64,000 bases of DNA from Vitellaria paradoxa. Its lineage: Eukaryota; Streptophyta; Magnoliopsida; Ericales; Sapotaceae. Positions 11,593-29,109 of this stretch are shown piece after piece. Within the stretch, counting starts at the first letter, position 1. Each line of letters starts with the position of its first letter. The stretch spans positions 54,712,690 through 54,776,689 of the forward strand of contig CM034236.1 of assembly GCA_019916065.1 (NCBI GenBank), in the 5' to 3' direction. The position numbers were made by a program, and so were the translations under genes. The notes under the pieces are model-generated. The model searched no databases, was not told where the DNA came from, and was given only the letters and a program-made list of their open reading frames with translations.

Positions 11593-12889
11593 TTCAAGGG
11601 ATCAAGGGGGCCTGAGGTAAAATTCATCTGTCCATTCATTTTAAAAATCTTATTTTTTTTACTTTTTTAAAGGATAAATTAGAAGGAAAGTCTTGGCGCA
11701 ACGGTAAGAGTTGCCGCCGTGTGACCTGAAGTCACGAGTTCGAGTCGTGGAAACAACCTCTTAAAAATACAGACTAAGACTACGTACAGTAAACCCTTGT
11801 GGTCCGACCCTTCCCCAGACCTCACACAAGGCAGGAACTTCATGCACCGAGCTGCCCTTTAAAGGATAAATTAGTAATTAACTAAGAATGATAAATACAA
11901 ATGAACACTCAAGCTGTTGAACTCTGCAACTCTCTAGCTACCTTTCATGAGTATAGAGATAAAGCATTGTTGGTTCCATAAAGCCAATGAGTGTCACAAT
12001 TGGACGACCTGTTGCTACCAAATCCGAAATTTCAAAGTGAGCCCTTTGTTGCTTCAGTTCTATTTAAACATAGACGTGAATTTGAATTTCATTAATAGGT
12101 GTCTTAGCCTTTTTTCTTTTTTTCTTTTTTTTTTTCTGACAACCTTGATTTGAGGTTGGGGTGTGATAACCCAAAATCTCCTCCCTCCGCAGTTTCACGA
12201 AAAAAAAAATGAAAGATCACCCAAAAGTCCACTAAGAAATAAACTTACATATATATATATATATATAGATATATATATATAGGAAAGATGAAATTGCCAA
12301 TTTAAAAAATATATATATACTAGCAAGAAAAAATGGAAGAAAGAAAAAAAAATTACAAATTTAAAAAAAAATATTAGGAAGAAAAAAAAGATAAAAAAAA
12401 GAAAATAAAATCAAAACGGATTGTAAAATTCTAAGTTCTAACCAACACAAACACTTGTTGAATGCATGTTCTGAGAATGTAAACCTTCGAGAAAGAGAGA
12501 TTTTATGAGAATCTAAATCTATGTGTGAGAGAGAGAGAGAGAGAGATTATTTAACTTTAAATCTTTGAAAGAGAGGGAGAGAGATTATTTGCTTCTGATG
12601 TTGGAAACACGATTTTGGTGGAGTAGCAGAAGTCATAACATCTGAGAATCTAAATCTCAGAGAAAGAGAAATTTTTTGAGAAATCTAAATCTTTGAGAGA
12701 GAGAGATTATTTGCAATGGAACGGGATAAAAAAGTTTTTACATTTTGTATTTATCTTTTTTAATTAATTACTAATTTACCCTTTAAAAAGTAAAAAATTA
12801 AATTTTTAAAATGAATGGCAAGTTCATCTCAATTGAACAGATACAATTTTAACAGATTTAACTTCAAGCCCCTAGATCCCTATTCAAGG
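11593..12889. mobile_element. Nested non-autonomous Mutator-like element, copy B (carries SINE)
   Basis: It has the same inverted-repeat ends as copy A (TTCAAGGGATCAAGGGGGCC at left; TAGATCCCTATTCAAGG at right). The left flank is CCCCCTCTT (11584-11592) and the right flank is the diverged CCCCTTCCC (12890-12898). The element is about 190 bp longer than its sisters because of the SINE at 11685-11857. A (TA)n/(GATATA) stretch lies near 12248-12282. Confidence 0.72.
11685..11857 (+). mobile_element. Au-type SINE inserted in MULE copy B
   Basis: The head is tRNA-like: TCTTGGCGCAACGGTAAGAG gives an A box and CGAGTTCGAGTCGTGG a B box of an internal RNA polymerase III promoter. The body (GTACAGTAAACCCTTGTGGT, then CCGACCCTTCCCCAGACC and GCACCGAGCTGCCC) follows the conserved Au SINE layout. 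The target duplication is TTTAAAGGATAAATTAG, directly before (ending 11682) and after (11858-11874). Copies A and C have a single uninterrupted version of this site. Confidence 0.9.
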
Positions 12890-13345
12890 CCCCTTCCCCT
12901 TTTTAATATAGAAAATAACAAAAAAGCCTAGGTCATATTTCCCATATTACCCCCATCCTTTCTCAAATTTTCAAAATTTTAAAAACCCTCAAGTCAACTC
13001 AAGTTAAATGAAATTTTGATCTCCTTGAAAGTCTAAATAATTTTTTTTTAAATAAAAAGATAGTATAAAATGAAAGACAATTTTCTTGACAAATAAAATT
13101 TAATGGTGGGCAAAAATGATGAAATTAACATTTTTAATTTCTTTTATTATATTAGTTTATCGATAAAAATAAGAAATCAAAAGCTCAACATAAAAATATT
13201 TACTCCTTATGAGCCTTTGTCAACATAAAAATATTTACTTCTTATGAGCCTTTGTCAGTCAATTAATTACCAACATTATTTAACAACAAAAATAAATAAT
13301 AAATAATAAACTCATAAAATAGTATAATTAAAAAATTACTGAACA

Positions 13346-16162
13346 TGCCCTACCTCCACAGCTCGTCCGTCGAAAACCACATCCTTCTCCGGCCAACCAA
13401 CACAGCAAACAATACCAAAACTGGCAAACAATGATAAGAGCAAGAGAAAACACAGCAAAAGCAACCAGCCCATCAGCAGCATATTCCTTCACAGCCTCCA
13501 CAGCTTCCCTGACAAATGGGAAAGGCCCCAGCAAACACACAGCGCCATTAAGACCCTCACCAGAAAATGCCATGAGTCACAGAGTCGAAGCCAGCAAAGT
13601 ACTCAGCAGCTTAACAGGCATGACTACCTCCTTTGCAGCAAACTCTACCCCACCACCAACATACTAGATCCAACAACCACCCCTCCTCTAGTCCTCAAAC
13701 CTTATACTGAGTTCCATATTAGCCCCATCGAATTTGCACCAGCTTGAAGACCCTCGAGCTCTTTGGTTCGCCAGCAGCACCTATCTCAACCTTAGAGCCA
13801 GAATATCGGTGACCATCCATAAAAAGCATATAGATCCCAGATGAAGGATTGGACCGGAAAGAAAGCATCCACCATGATTAGGACGAACAGACCATTCCAG
13901 CTATCACTGCACCAACAACAACCCACCTCTCCACCTCATTCAGCCCCACCTCTCCTCTCCTTTCGAGGGCAACATTAAGCCCAACCCAGAAACAGATGCC
14001 CCAAATAGAGAGGAAATCTAGGCCAAATTTGGTAGATCTGAAGTCGTCATAGGACATCCAAGCCAGGGATCTATCCATCCCCTCCACGGAGTAGCTTGAA
14101 GGTGGTTTACCAGAAAAATGCTCCGTGACCGAATACACTCATCCAAAGATTCCAGATGGATGAAAACATCAACAAAGAAGAACCAGACTTCCGGCGCCTG
14201 TCGAAGATGGAGAAGCATGAACCAAGAAGAACCAACCAGCAAGAGGAGAACATCCCAGCAACTCTCTCATGCCTAGTCCGGCTTCACCAATAAGCTCGAC
14301 CCGAGAAAGATAAGAAGCAGACCAAGAAGAGATCTCTGCCAAGCATGAATACCTCAAGCCGAATGGAGGGACTTGATCCCTCAAATCCAAAAACGACAGG
14401 GGAACGCCAAACCAAAATCTGGAAATCCCTTTAAGATAATAAGAAAAAAAAATGATCAGGAGATTCCCACCCAGCCCAATAAAAGAACATAGAAATGAAA
14501 ACACGGGTATAACTACACCATAATAACGATCGGAAGTTAAAGAGCTAAGATTAGGAGAGGAAGGGAAGAAAAGAATAAGCCACATAACCCAAATGAAAGC
14601 TTTCTCTATCTAGAAACCAAAGAGAGAAGCTCTCACCCTCCCCCTCTCTTTGAGGGATTTAGGGGGCCCAAAGTTAAATCATATCCATTCAATTGAGGTG
14701 AACTTCATCTGTCCATTCATTTTAAAAATTTAACTTTTTTTTAACTTTTTTAAAGGATAAATTAGTAATTAACTAAGAAAGACAAATACAAAGGGACACT
14801 CAAGCTCTTGAACTCTGCAACTCTCTAGCTATCTTCCCAGAGAAGAGAGAGATAAAGACATTGCTGATTCGGTAAAGCCAGTGAGTGTCACAATTGGACA
14901 ATCTGTTGTTACCAGATCCAAAATTTCAGAGTGAGCCCTTTGTTGCTTCAATTCCATTTCAAAATAGAGGTGAATTTGAATTTATTTCATTAATAAATCA
15001 TGTCTAAGCTTTTTTTTTTCTTTTCCACAATTTTGATTTGAGATTGGTGTGTGATAACCCAAAATCTCTTTCTCCCTCTGCAGTTTCAAAAACACGAACA
15101 AAAAAGAATCACCCAAAAGTTCACTAAGCAAGAAACTATATATATATAAATATATAAATACAGAGGACAGATGAAATTACCTATTTAAAAAAAATTAGCA
15201 AGAAAAAAAAATGGAAGAAAGAAAGAAAAAGTACCAATTTAACAATAAATATTAGCAGGAAAAAAAAGATGGAAAAAAGAAAACAGAATCAAAACAGATA
15301 GTGAAACTTTGAGTTCTGATCAACACAAACACTTGTTGAAAGCATGTTCTGAGAATCTAAACCTTTGAGAAAGAGAGATTTTTTGAGAATCTAAATCTTT
15401 GAGAGAGAGAGAGAGAGAGAGGGATCATTTGAATCTAAATCCTTGAGAGAGAGAGAGAGATTATTTGCTTCCACAGGCAATTTCACACAGAAACCATGAC
15501 TTCTGAGAATCCAAATCTCAGAGAAAGAGAGATTTTTTGAGGAATCTATATCTTTGAGAGAGATTATTTGCCATGGAATGCGATAAGAAAGATTTTTACA
15601 TTTTGTATTTATCTTTTTTAATTAATTACTAATTTAACGTTAAAAAAAGTAAAAAAAAAATAAATTTTTAAAAATGAATGGCATGTTCTACTTTGACCAG
15701 ATAGGATTTATCTTCAGGGTCCCCAGATCCCCATCCAAGGCCCCCTCTCCTCCTTTTTTATATAGGAAATAACAGAAAAGCCTAGCTCATATTTCCCATA
15801 CTACTCCCTATCTTTTCTCAAATTTTCAAAAATTTTAAAAACCCTCAATTCAACTCAAGTTAAATGAAATTTTGATCTCCTTGAAAATCTGAATAATTTT
15901 TTTTAATAATGAGATGGTATCAATCGAAAGAAAATTTTTTTGACAAATAAAAATTAATAGTGGGCAGAAATAATGATATTAACTTTTTTTAATTTCTATT
16001 ATTATATTAGTTTATTGATAAAATAAACAAATCAAAAGCTCAACAAAAAAATTACATATTATGAGCCTTTGTCCATCAATTAATTGCCAACATTATTTAA
16101 CAACAGAAATAAATAACAAATAATAAACTCATAAAATAGTATAATAAAAAAATTACTGAACA
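13346..16162 (-). repeat. Tandem array unit C (about 2.8 kb)
   Basis: Its start (CTCCACAGCTCGTCCGTCG) and end (AATTACTGAACA) are the same as in unit B. The minus-strand open segments at 14138-13878 and 14585-14169 parallel those of unit B. It holds the best-preserved nested Mutator-like element (14649-15740). No independent gene was recognised. Confidence 0.8.
14649..15740. mobile_element. Nested non-autonomous Mutator-like element, copy C, exact 9-bp target duplication
   Basis: It is bounded by identical CCCCCTCTC at 14640-14648 and 15741-15749. The left end TTTGAGGGATTTAGGGGGCC and the right end CCCCAGATCCCCATCCAAGG are inverted relatives, with the similarity continuing inward through AATTGAGGTGAACTTCATCT. 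The length is 1092 bp. No transposase domain is visible, so it would need an autonomous partner to move. Confidence 0.8.
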
Positions 16163-18085
16163 GGCCCTACCTCCACATCATTCTCCAGCCAGGCCACCCA
16201 GCAAACATCGCCGGAACTAGCAAACAGTGATGAGAACAAGAGAAAACACGGCAAGCAACCAGGTCATCAGCAGCACCTTCCTTCACAGCCTCCACAGCTT
16301 CCCCGATGGACGGGAAAGGACCCAGCAAACACACAGCGCCATTAAGCCCCTCACCAGAAAAATGCCATGGTTTGCAGAGTCAAAGCCAGTGAAGTACTCA
16401 GCAGCTTAACAGGCATGGCTACCTCATTCGCAGCAAACTCTAACCCACCACCAACATCCTAGATCCAGCGACCCCCCTCCTCTAGTCCTCAATCCTTAGA
16501 CTGAGTTCCATATTAGCCCCATCAGATTCGCACCAGCTTGAAGACCCTCGAGCTCTTTTTGGTTCGCCAACAGCGGCTATCTCAACCTCAAAGCTGGAAA
16601 TATCGGTGACCATCCATAAAGCACATAGATCCCAGATGAAGGATTGGACCTGAGGAAAGCCTCCACCATGATTGGAACCAACAGACCATTCTGGCCATCA
16701 CTGCACCACCACCAACCCCCCTCTCCGCCTCATTTAGCCCCTCTCCCCTCTCCTTGTGAGGGTAACATTAAGCCCAACCCAAAAAGATACCCCAAATAAA
16801 GAGGAAATCCAGGCCGAAATTGGTAGATCTGAAGTTGTCAGAGGACATCCAGGGATCTATCCATCCCCTCCACGGAGTAGCTTAAAGATGGTTTACTAGA
16901 AAAATGTTCCATGGCCGAAGACACTCACCCAAAGATTCCATATGGATGAAGTATTAAAAAAAAAAAAAAAAAAAAAACAAAGAGTTCCAGCACCGTCGGA
17001 CATGGAGAAGCATGAACCAAGCCGAACCGACCAGCAAGAGGCGAACATCCTGGCAACCCTCTCATACCTAGTCCGGCTTCACCAATAAGCTCCGCCCGGG
17101 AAAGATAAGAAGTGGACCAAGAAGAGATCTCTACCAAGGATGAATACCCCAAGCCGAACGGAAGAACTTGACCCCTCAAACCCAAAAACGACAGTGGAGC
17201 CCTAGACCAAAATCTGGAAACCCCTTAAAATGCTAAGGAGATTCCCACCCAACCAAACAAAAGAATATAGAAATGAAAACATGGTATAACTCACCCTAAT
17301 AATGATAGGAAGTTAAAGAGCTAGGGTTAGGGGAGGGGGAGGAGAGAACAGGATAAGCCATGAAACCCAAATGAGAGCTCTCTCTCAGAGAGAGAAGCTC
17401 CCTCACTCCCGCCCCACTTCAGACCACCCCTTCTCCTCCTTTTTATAGTACACACGAAGTAGGAAACCCTATGTCATATTTCCCATATTACCCCCACCCT
17501 TTCTCAAATTTTCAACAATTTTTTAAAACCCCTCCATTCCGCTCAAGTTAAATGAAATTTTCAGCTATGTTTGAATTCAAAAAAAAGCTACCGGCTTTTC
17601 TGATTTTTTTTTTCTTCGTTTTACGTGAACTTTTTGTTTTTTTTATAAAATTCAAATTTTAAGTTGCATTCGACGCACCAAAAAATAAAAAAATGAGATA
17701 AAATGTAATTTAAAAAATTTTTTTATATTTAATACACACCACTCAAACTATGTTTTTAGTTAATAAAATTCAAATTTTAATGAAAAGAAGGCATATAAAA
17801 TGAAAAAAAATACCAGAGTAATTTTTTTTTTAATCCAAACAAGATTCCTTTTAAAAGTCTATATAAATGTTTTTTTAAATAATGTGATAGTATAAGATAA
17901 AAAAAAAAATTCTTGACAAATAAGAAATCATAGCAGGTAAAAATGACGAAATTAATTTTTTTTAATTTCTTTTGTTATATTAATTTATTGACAAAAATAA
18001 TCAATCAAAAGCCTAGATAAAAAAAAAATTACTTCTTATGAGCCTTTGCCCATCAAATAATTGCCAACATTATTTAACAACAATA

Positions 18086-18258
18086 ATTGGTGTGTTTGGA
18101 GTTGTATAAAAATGTATAAAATAAAATAAAATTATAAAAGTAAATATCTCGTAATTCGTGCAATGAGTGAAGAATTTAAATTTTTTTGTCTCGTAATTCG
18201 TGTTTGTAAAGATTTGTAAGATTTTATTTTATTTTGTAGAGTTCCAAACGAAGCCAAT
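18086..18258. mobile_element. MITE-like element, 173 bp
   Basis: The ends are imperfect inverted repeats: ATTGGTGTGTTTGGAG at left and CTCCAAACGAAGCCAAT-type sequence at right. The interior contains CTCGTAATTCGTG twice. It interrupts the AAC/AATAA tail of unit D that is continuous in unit C. The ends resemble PIF/Harbinger (Tourist) MITEs, but no clean target duplication can be claimed. Confidence 0.6.
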
Positions 18259-18259
18259 A

Positions 18260-18400
18260 GGGTGTATTTAGAGTGATAAAAAGTGAGATAAATTGAGAGT
18301 TCGTAATGCGTGTAGTGAAAGAAAAAAATTGATATGATATAAAGTTAACAAAGGTTTATAAAATTTTTTATTATTTGTTTATAAATCAAACGGAATCTAA
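18260..18400. mobile_element. MITE-like element, about 140 bp, same family as 35046-35184
   Basis: GGGTGTATTTAGAGTG at the left and CAAACGGAATCTA at the right enclose GAGAGTTCGTAATGCGTG. The whole element is closely similar to the reverse complement of 35046-35184. AATAG occurs on both sides (18256-18260 and 18400-18404) as a possible 5-bp duplication. Confidence 0.6.
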
Positions 18401-18607
18401 ATAGTAAACTAGTAAAATATCATAGTAATAAAAATTACTAAAACAGACCAGGCCTAAAGGAGGCCCCACCCAATTCAAGAAAAGAGGTGTGCATAACCGA
18501 GTGCATCCAACGCATCTAAAATATTGAAAAATTTTTAAAATTTTTGAAATTTTTTAAAAATTATTTATTTTTTAGACAGCTTGATTTGGTTGTCAGATCT
18601 TGCCACG

Positions 18608-24427
<5,820 letters not shown>

Positions 24428-24489
24428 TGAAAACGTCAAGGTTTACAAAATTTAATGGATAGTGTGCATTCAAGGTGCCGAGCTCACGG
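24428..24489 (-). other. Probable 5'UTR exon segment of the CW14-like gene
   Basis: A polypyrimidine-rich acceptor (TTTTTTCTTTTGTCTGTACAG) ends at 24490 on the minus strand, directly upstream of the ATG. The start of the transcribed leader cannot be fixed without transcripts. Confidence 0.4.
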
Positions 24490-24627
24490 CTGTACAGACA
24501 AAAGAAAAAACGTACCTGTTGCATAAAACACCATAAAGCATCCAATAAATTTAAGGTGCAGCAGTTTTCTTTCAATGAAATGCATTTTTTTAGTTTTGCC
24601 AAAGTTACACTCCTCACTCCATATATT

Positions 24628-26431
24628 ATGTACTAGTCCTACTTAACCTAAACCCTTTAGATTCTAGAATATCTCCTGTACAATTTTCAAGATTACTCTT
24701 TCTCTTACTTTGTCAAGTAAATTATATCGTCTATATACAGCATAATTCAGGGGATTTCCTATTGAATGTTCTAGTGATTTCATCTGTAAATAATGTGGAG
24801 AAGTAAGGAAGCAGTGCTAATACTTGAAATAAATCGATCGTTAATTCATGTATTTCTCCTTGAAATGTTGTCACAGTCATCATACTTCCATTATACAAGT
24901 CTTCAATTACATCAATATTGTTAAAAAACTACAATATTGTGGATGAAACGTTGAAAAGCATAGCCTCAAAAACTAGCAGAAAGAAGGGTCAACTATTTAG
25001 TAAGGATATTGACAGGTTCTGCATTTGTTTGTAGGATGTACAAGTATGCAATTGGCCATCTGTCTAAACTACTCTCTAATTGAATACCTATAACAAATGG
25101 ATATTCACCACTAGCCATAGCAAAAATTATGACCAAACATACCAACTATACAGCGGGTTGATTTCCTTCTCCTATTCAAAGGATCCGTGATATTCACATA
25201 CTGCATTGACATGAACATTAAATGCACATTAAGCACAAGCACCTGCATGCCCGCATAGAGAAAATGCAACTTTTCTTGATTGTAAATTACATTACTTCAA
25301 CTTAGAAATTCTAAATGGCTGTAATATTCACACAAAGCACAAGCAAGAATGGAATTAAAGATAAAATTGTTAATGGGCTCTATGGGACAACCATTTTGCT
25401 GAAATGGGCACCACTAAGTTTGCTGGAACTATGGACTTTGCAACTCCACTTTAGGAAATAGAAGCCTTACCAGCTTCAAAGAAACAACATACGGACTCAA
25501 AGCACTGTAACATTCATGTGGACGCCAGCAACAACATCCTGTTATCGTACATTTGACCAGATATCATCATATAATGTATTTTATATAATCAAAGTATCAC
25601 AACGTACTGTAATTTATAAAATCTTAAACGATCACAAAGAGCTTACTTTAGCTAATAGCAGCCATCTTAGGGTAAAACCATGACCAACACAAGCACTGCC
25701 AGCAAGAGAGACAATAAGAAATGGAAATCTTATCACAAAGTTCACAGGCCAAAAGTTGCAAAATCAAATGTTCCACTTCTCCTGCTAACCTGCCAGGGGA
25801 AAAAAAAATTGTATCTGGGTAAAAATTGAAAGAAATACAGTTCAATTCATATGAACCTCAAAACAACAATCAGATATCCCATAAAATGACTATTTTGGCA
25901 AAAGTGAAAAAATTCAAGAGTACAAAGAAAGAATAGGAAGTGGGGGAGGGAGGGATGGATATTACACTCAAAGGAAATATATGAGAAGAAAAGGAGAATA
26001 AAACAACTGGGTCCACAAATAATAAGCAAAAGAAGACGAGAACCATCAAGTGTTAACCGAGATATGCATTAACAAACAGAATAAAAAGTAGTCGCTGTCG
26101 AGAGAAAGGTAAGAGGATAGCATTATATGAAAAGGAAATTAAAAAAAAAAAAAAAAGGAAGAAGAAGAACAAAAAATACGAATCGGATGATAATGAAGCA
26201 ACTAAGAGACAACACAGGGTATAATTGAGATTGCAAAACAAAATTACACGGAAGAACAGATCCATAACCATACACATTCATGTAATGAGTACACCGTCTT
26301 CCAAAGAAAATAATTAAATAAATTTGTAATGTGTACGCCAAAAATTTTTTAAAAAACCTCATATTATTGTTGTTTATTTGTGTATATGTATATGTATATG
26401 TATGTAGCAAGAGAGAGATAGAAAGAGAGAC
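24628..26431. other. Probable 5'UTR intron / upstream region of the CW14-like gene
   Basis: This AT-rich stretch has only short stop-bounded frames. No recognisable exon, repeat family or RNA gene was seen. Confidence 0.5.
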
Positions 26432-26600
26432 CTGAAGGATTGTGGCTGGAAGATTAAGAGCATTGAGGGTTTGGTCTCCCTCCCTTTCCCTGCAACGACA
26501 ACCACCACCGACCCCGGTAGAGAGAGCGAATCAAAACACATACTCCGAGAGTGGGCCCGAGCCCGACAACAAGTGCAATTCCAAACCTTTGTTTCTACTT
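26432..26600 (-). other. Candidate first (non-coding) exon of the CW14-like gene
   Basis: A relatively GC-rich, CT-rich block, reading on the minus strand CGGGGTCGGTGGTGGTTG and ending CTTCAG before GTCTCTC, looks like a plant 5' leader exon with a donor. It would be spliced across about 1.9 kb (24490-26431), in which I see no gene. This is inference from composition and splice signals only. Confidence 0.35.
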
Positions 26601-26867
26601 CGAGTTTTGTTTGTTAAAGCACATTACATACAAACAAATAGATAGATATAAAGCGAGAAAGAAGACGACGCACGAATGGGACGTAGCCAGATTCGATTTC
26701 ATGTATTTCTTTGGTTTATTATTACAGCCTTCTAAGGAGGAGGTGCTTGGTAAATCAAATGAAACGAGTCAGGGCCGTTTAATAAAACTGTCCACCTTTA
26801 GTTTTTATGTTTAATTTTTTATTTTTTATTTTCGTCCACATAGTAAAAAAATTTAAAAACTTAAAAA

Positions 26868-28002
26868 TATGTTTTGGCAACAATAATTATTAATTAGTAG
26901 TTAAAATTGTTAATTAATTAAATTCAATAACTTTAATTATTTTAATTCTATTAATTATTAAAAATAATTTAATTCAATAGAAATAAAATATATTAAACAT
27001 AATTTATTATAATTATTTTTAAAAACAATTTAATATAATATATTTGATGTTAATTAAAATAATTAATTTAATTAACTTAAATTAATTTGATTTAATTAAT
27101 TAATTATATTAATTAAATTTAATTATTTTAATTATATTATTTTTTGAAATAATTTGATTCAATAAAAATAAAATATATTCAATATAATTTAATTATATTA
27201 TTTATTAAAAATAATTTATATTAAATTATGTTTATATTAATAAAATTAATTAAATTTAATTATATAATTAATTTAAATTAAATTAATTAAATATATTTAC
27301 TTTCATTATATTTTTATCAAAAATAATTTAATTCAATAAAAATAAAATATATTAAATATTATTTATTAAAAATAATTTAATAAAATAATTTTATATTAAT
27401 TTAACTAATTAAATTTAATTATAATTAATATAATTTAGTTAATTAATATATTTAATATAATTTACGTAATTAATATATTTAAGATATTTAAATTAATTAT
27501 TGATAAAATTAATTATTAATTAAATTATATTTAATATATTTTTACATAAATAAAAATATTATATTATTAATTTAATATATTAATATATTTTATATATTAA
27601 TTAAATATTTTTATATTAAATAATAATATATTTAGCGATGACCGAAGATGAGTAGATGATAGTGGCAGTGATGGCCAGATGTTGGTGACAACTAGTGGAC
27701 GATAATAATTGATGGTTGTAACTGGTAATGGTTATATAAGAAATTGAAAACTGAAAATGAAAACTTGATAAAACACATTTTTTATGTTTTCAATTTCTAT
27801 GTTTTCAAAAAAATGAAAACTGTTTTCAAAAAAATGAAAACTGTTTTTAAAATTTTCAAAAATTATGAAAACTTGAGAAAGCATATTTTCTATGTTCAGT
27901 TTCTATGAAAATTGAAAACAAATTTACCAACGAGTTATCATGTTCAAATTTTAAAAAAATGAAAAGAAAAATTGAAAACAAAATTGTTGTCAAACGGGGC
28001 AT
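26868..28002. mobile_element. Very AT-rich block, possible element with imperfect inverted ends
   Basis: From about 26880 to 27640 the sequence is almost wholly A/T, built from recurring TTAATTAA, AAAATAATTTAAT and AAAATATATTAAA motifs. It is followed by GAAAACTGTTTTCAAAAA repeats. TGTTTTGGCAACAAT near 26870 and ATTGTTGTCAAACGGGGC near 27985 are inverted relatives. A similar block occurs at 58387-59150. This suggests a transposon family with an AT-rich interior, but no target duplication was found. Confidence 0.4.
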
Positions 28003-28035
28003 TAAAATCTTTCTTTCTTTCTTTTTTATTTCTTT

Positions 28036-28306
28036 AGGTGCATTTGAAGTAACAATAAATGAAATAAAATAAAATAAATTATGAGTTCGTAATTTATGCA
28101 GTGAGATAAAAAGTGAATAAATTTTAAAATTTTTAAATATTTTTCAAAATTTTTTGTCACTAAATTGAGTCAATCACGTGCCATTTAAAAAAAATTGCGT
28201 GTTTATTAAAAATTTAATGTCTAAAAAAATTTAATGAAAGTTGATAAAAATTAAAAAAAATAATAAATTTATTATAAAAAAAAAACTAGGGCTACAAACG
28301 ACTCTT
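28036..28306. mobile_element. Degenerate MITE-like element
   Basis: AGGTGCATTTGAAGT at the left, GAGTTCGTAATTTATGCAGTG inside and GGGCTACAAACGACTC at the right resemble the GTTTGGAGTG-ended elements at 18260 and 35046. The ends are weak. Confidence 0.35.
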
Positions 28307-29109
28307 AAATTTGTTAAACGGTATAAAGATTTTTTTTCCACATAAATTGTTTCAATAACCATTATAATTTATAAAATCTATGTTTGTTTTTATAACTTTA
28401 AAGTTGATAAATTTTTAATTTTTTAATTTCTCTTATTAATATTTTTTAATTATTAAAATCATTCATAATTGAAAAGAGATTACAAATAATTTTTAAAATT
28501 TTATAATACCCTCTTGAGATTTGTCAAGAAATTTTAGGATGGAAAGCGTAGAATGAATTACAATTTTTAGTTTAAGTAACTCTTTAAATTTAATTTTTGG
28601 TTTTTATATTTTAATTGAATAAATTTTAAAAAATAATTTTTATTTTTCTTTTTAAAAAAGGAAAGAAAACCTTTTTGTAATGAAACTTTATTTTTTACCG
28701 CTCCAAGTTGAAACCCAGCATGAATCTCGTCTTTCGTGGGCCTAGGACACTGGGACAGAACCAACATATTCTAGTTTACGAGGGCGAAAGTCACATGTTG
28801 TTTCATAAGAAAAATGATAATATTTTTATAATAAAATTATTTAAAATAATTATAATAACATAATAAAATTTATAAGAATAATTTTTAAAAAATTAAAATT
28901 ATTTTAATAAAATTAGTAATTTTAATAATTCCAATAACGAATTGACTTTATACGTATTTGCAACGCCGGAAAAATGATAAATACAAGTAAAAAATGTACG
29001 AACTACATGTAAATTAAATTATAAATAGATTAAAAAATTATCTTAAAATATATTTAAATTTTACAAAAAAAAATAAATTTTAAATTTAAATTCATGAGTT
29101 TGATACAAC
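28307..29109. other. Intergenic, AT-rich
   Basis: No gene recognised. A non-repetitive patch at about 28685-28800 (CTCGTCTTTCGTGGGCCTAG) is isolated and unassigned. Confidence 0.5.

Larger units (their letters stand above)
10202..13345 (-). repeat. Tandem array unit B (about 3.1 kb, contains MULE and SINE)
   Basis: This unit is colinear with unit A from CTCCACAGCTTGTCCGTCGG to ATTACTGAACA. It has a private duplication of about 60-70 bp just before the nested element (TCTAGAAACTAAAGAGAGAAG repeated near 11493 and 11553). Near its end a 36-bp motif (AACATAAAAATATTTACT followed by TATGAGCCTTTGTC) is also duplicated (about 13187-13256). The minus-strand segments match those of A and C at similar positions (10995-10735 and 11387-11025). 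No complete known gene is present. Confidence 0.8.
16163..18445 (-). repeat. Tandem array unit D, without the nested MULE
   Basis: It starts like the others (AATTACTGAACAGG, CTACCTCCACATC) and keeps the minus-strand open segment at about 17185-16925. Around 17390-17440 it passes from GAGAGAAGCTCCCTCACTCC to CTTCTCCTCCTTTTTATAG with only a few tens of bases between, where A-C carry about 1.1 kb of Mutator-like element. A 23-base poly-A run lies at 16955-16977. Two MITE-like insertions interrupt its tail (18086-18404). Confidence 0.75.

Noticed and set aside
11691..11760. Possible tRNA gene
   Set aside because: Pol III boxes are present, but the body and target duplication show a SINE and no cloverleaf acceptor stem can be paired.
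26442..26814. Plus-strand frames over the CW14-like leader
   Set aside because: They overlap the candidate minus-strand 5'UTR exon and have no family similarity.
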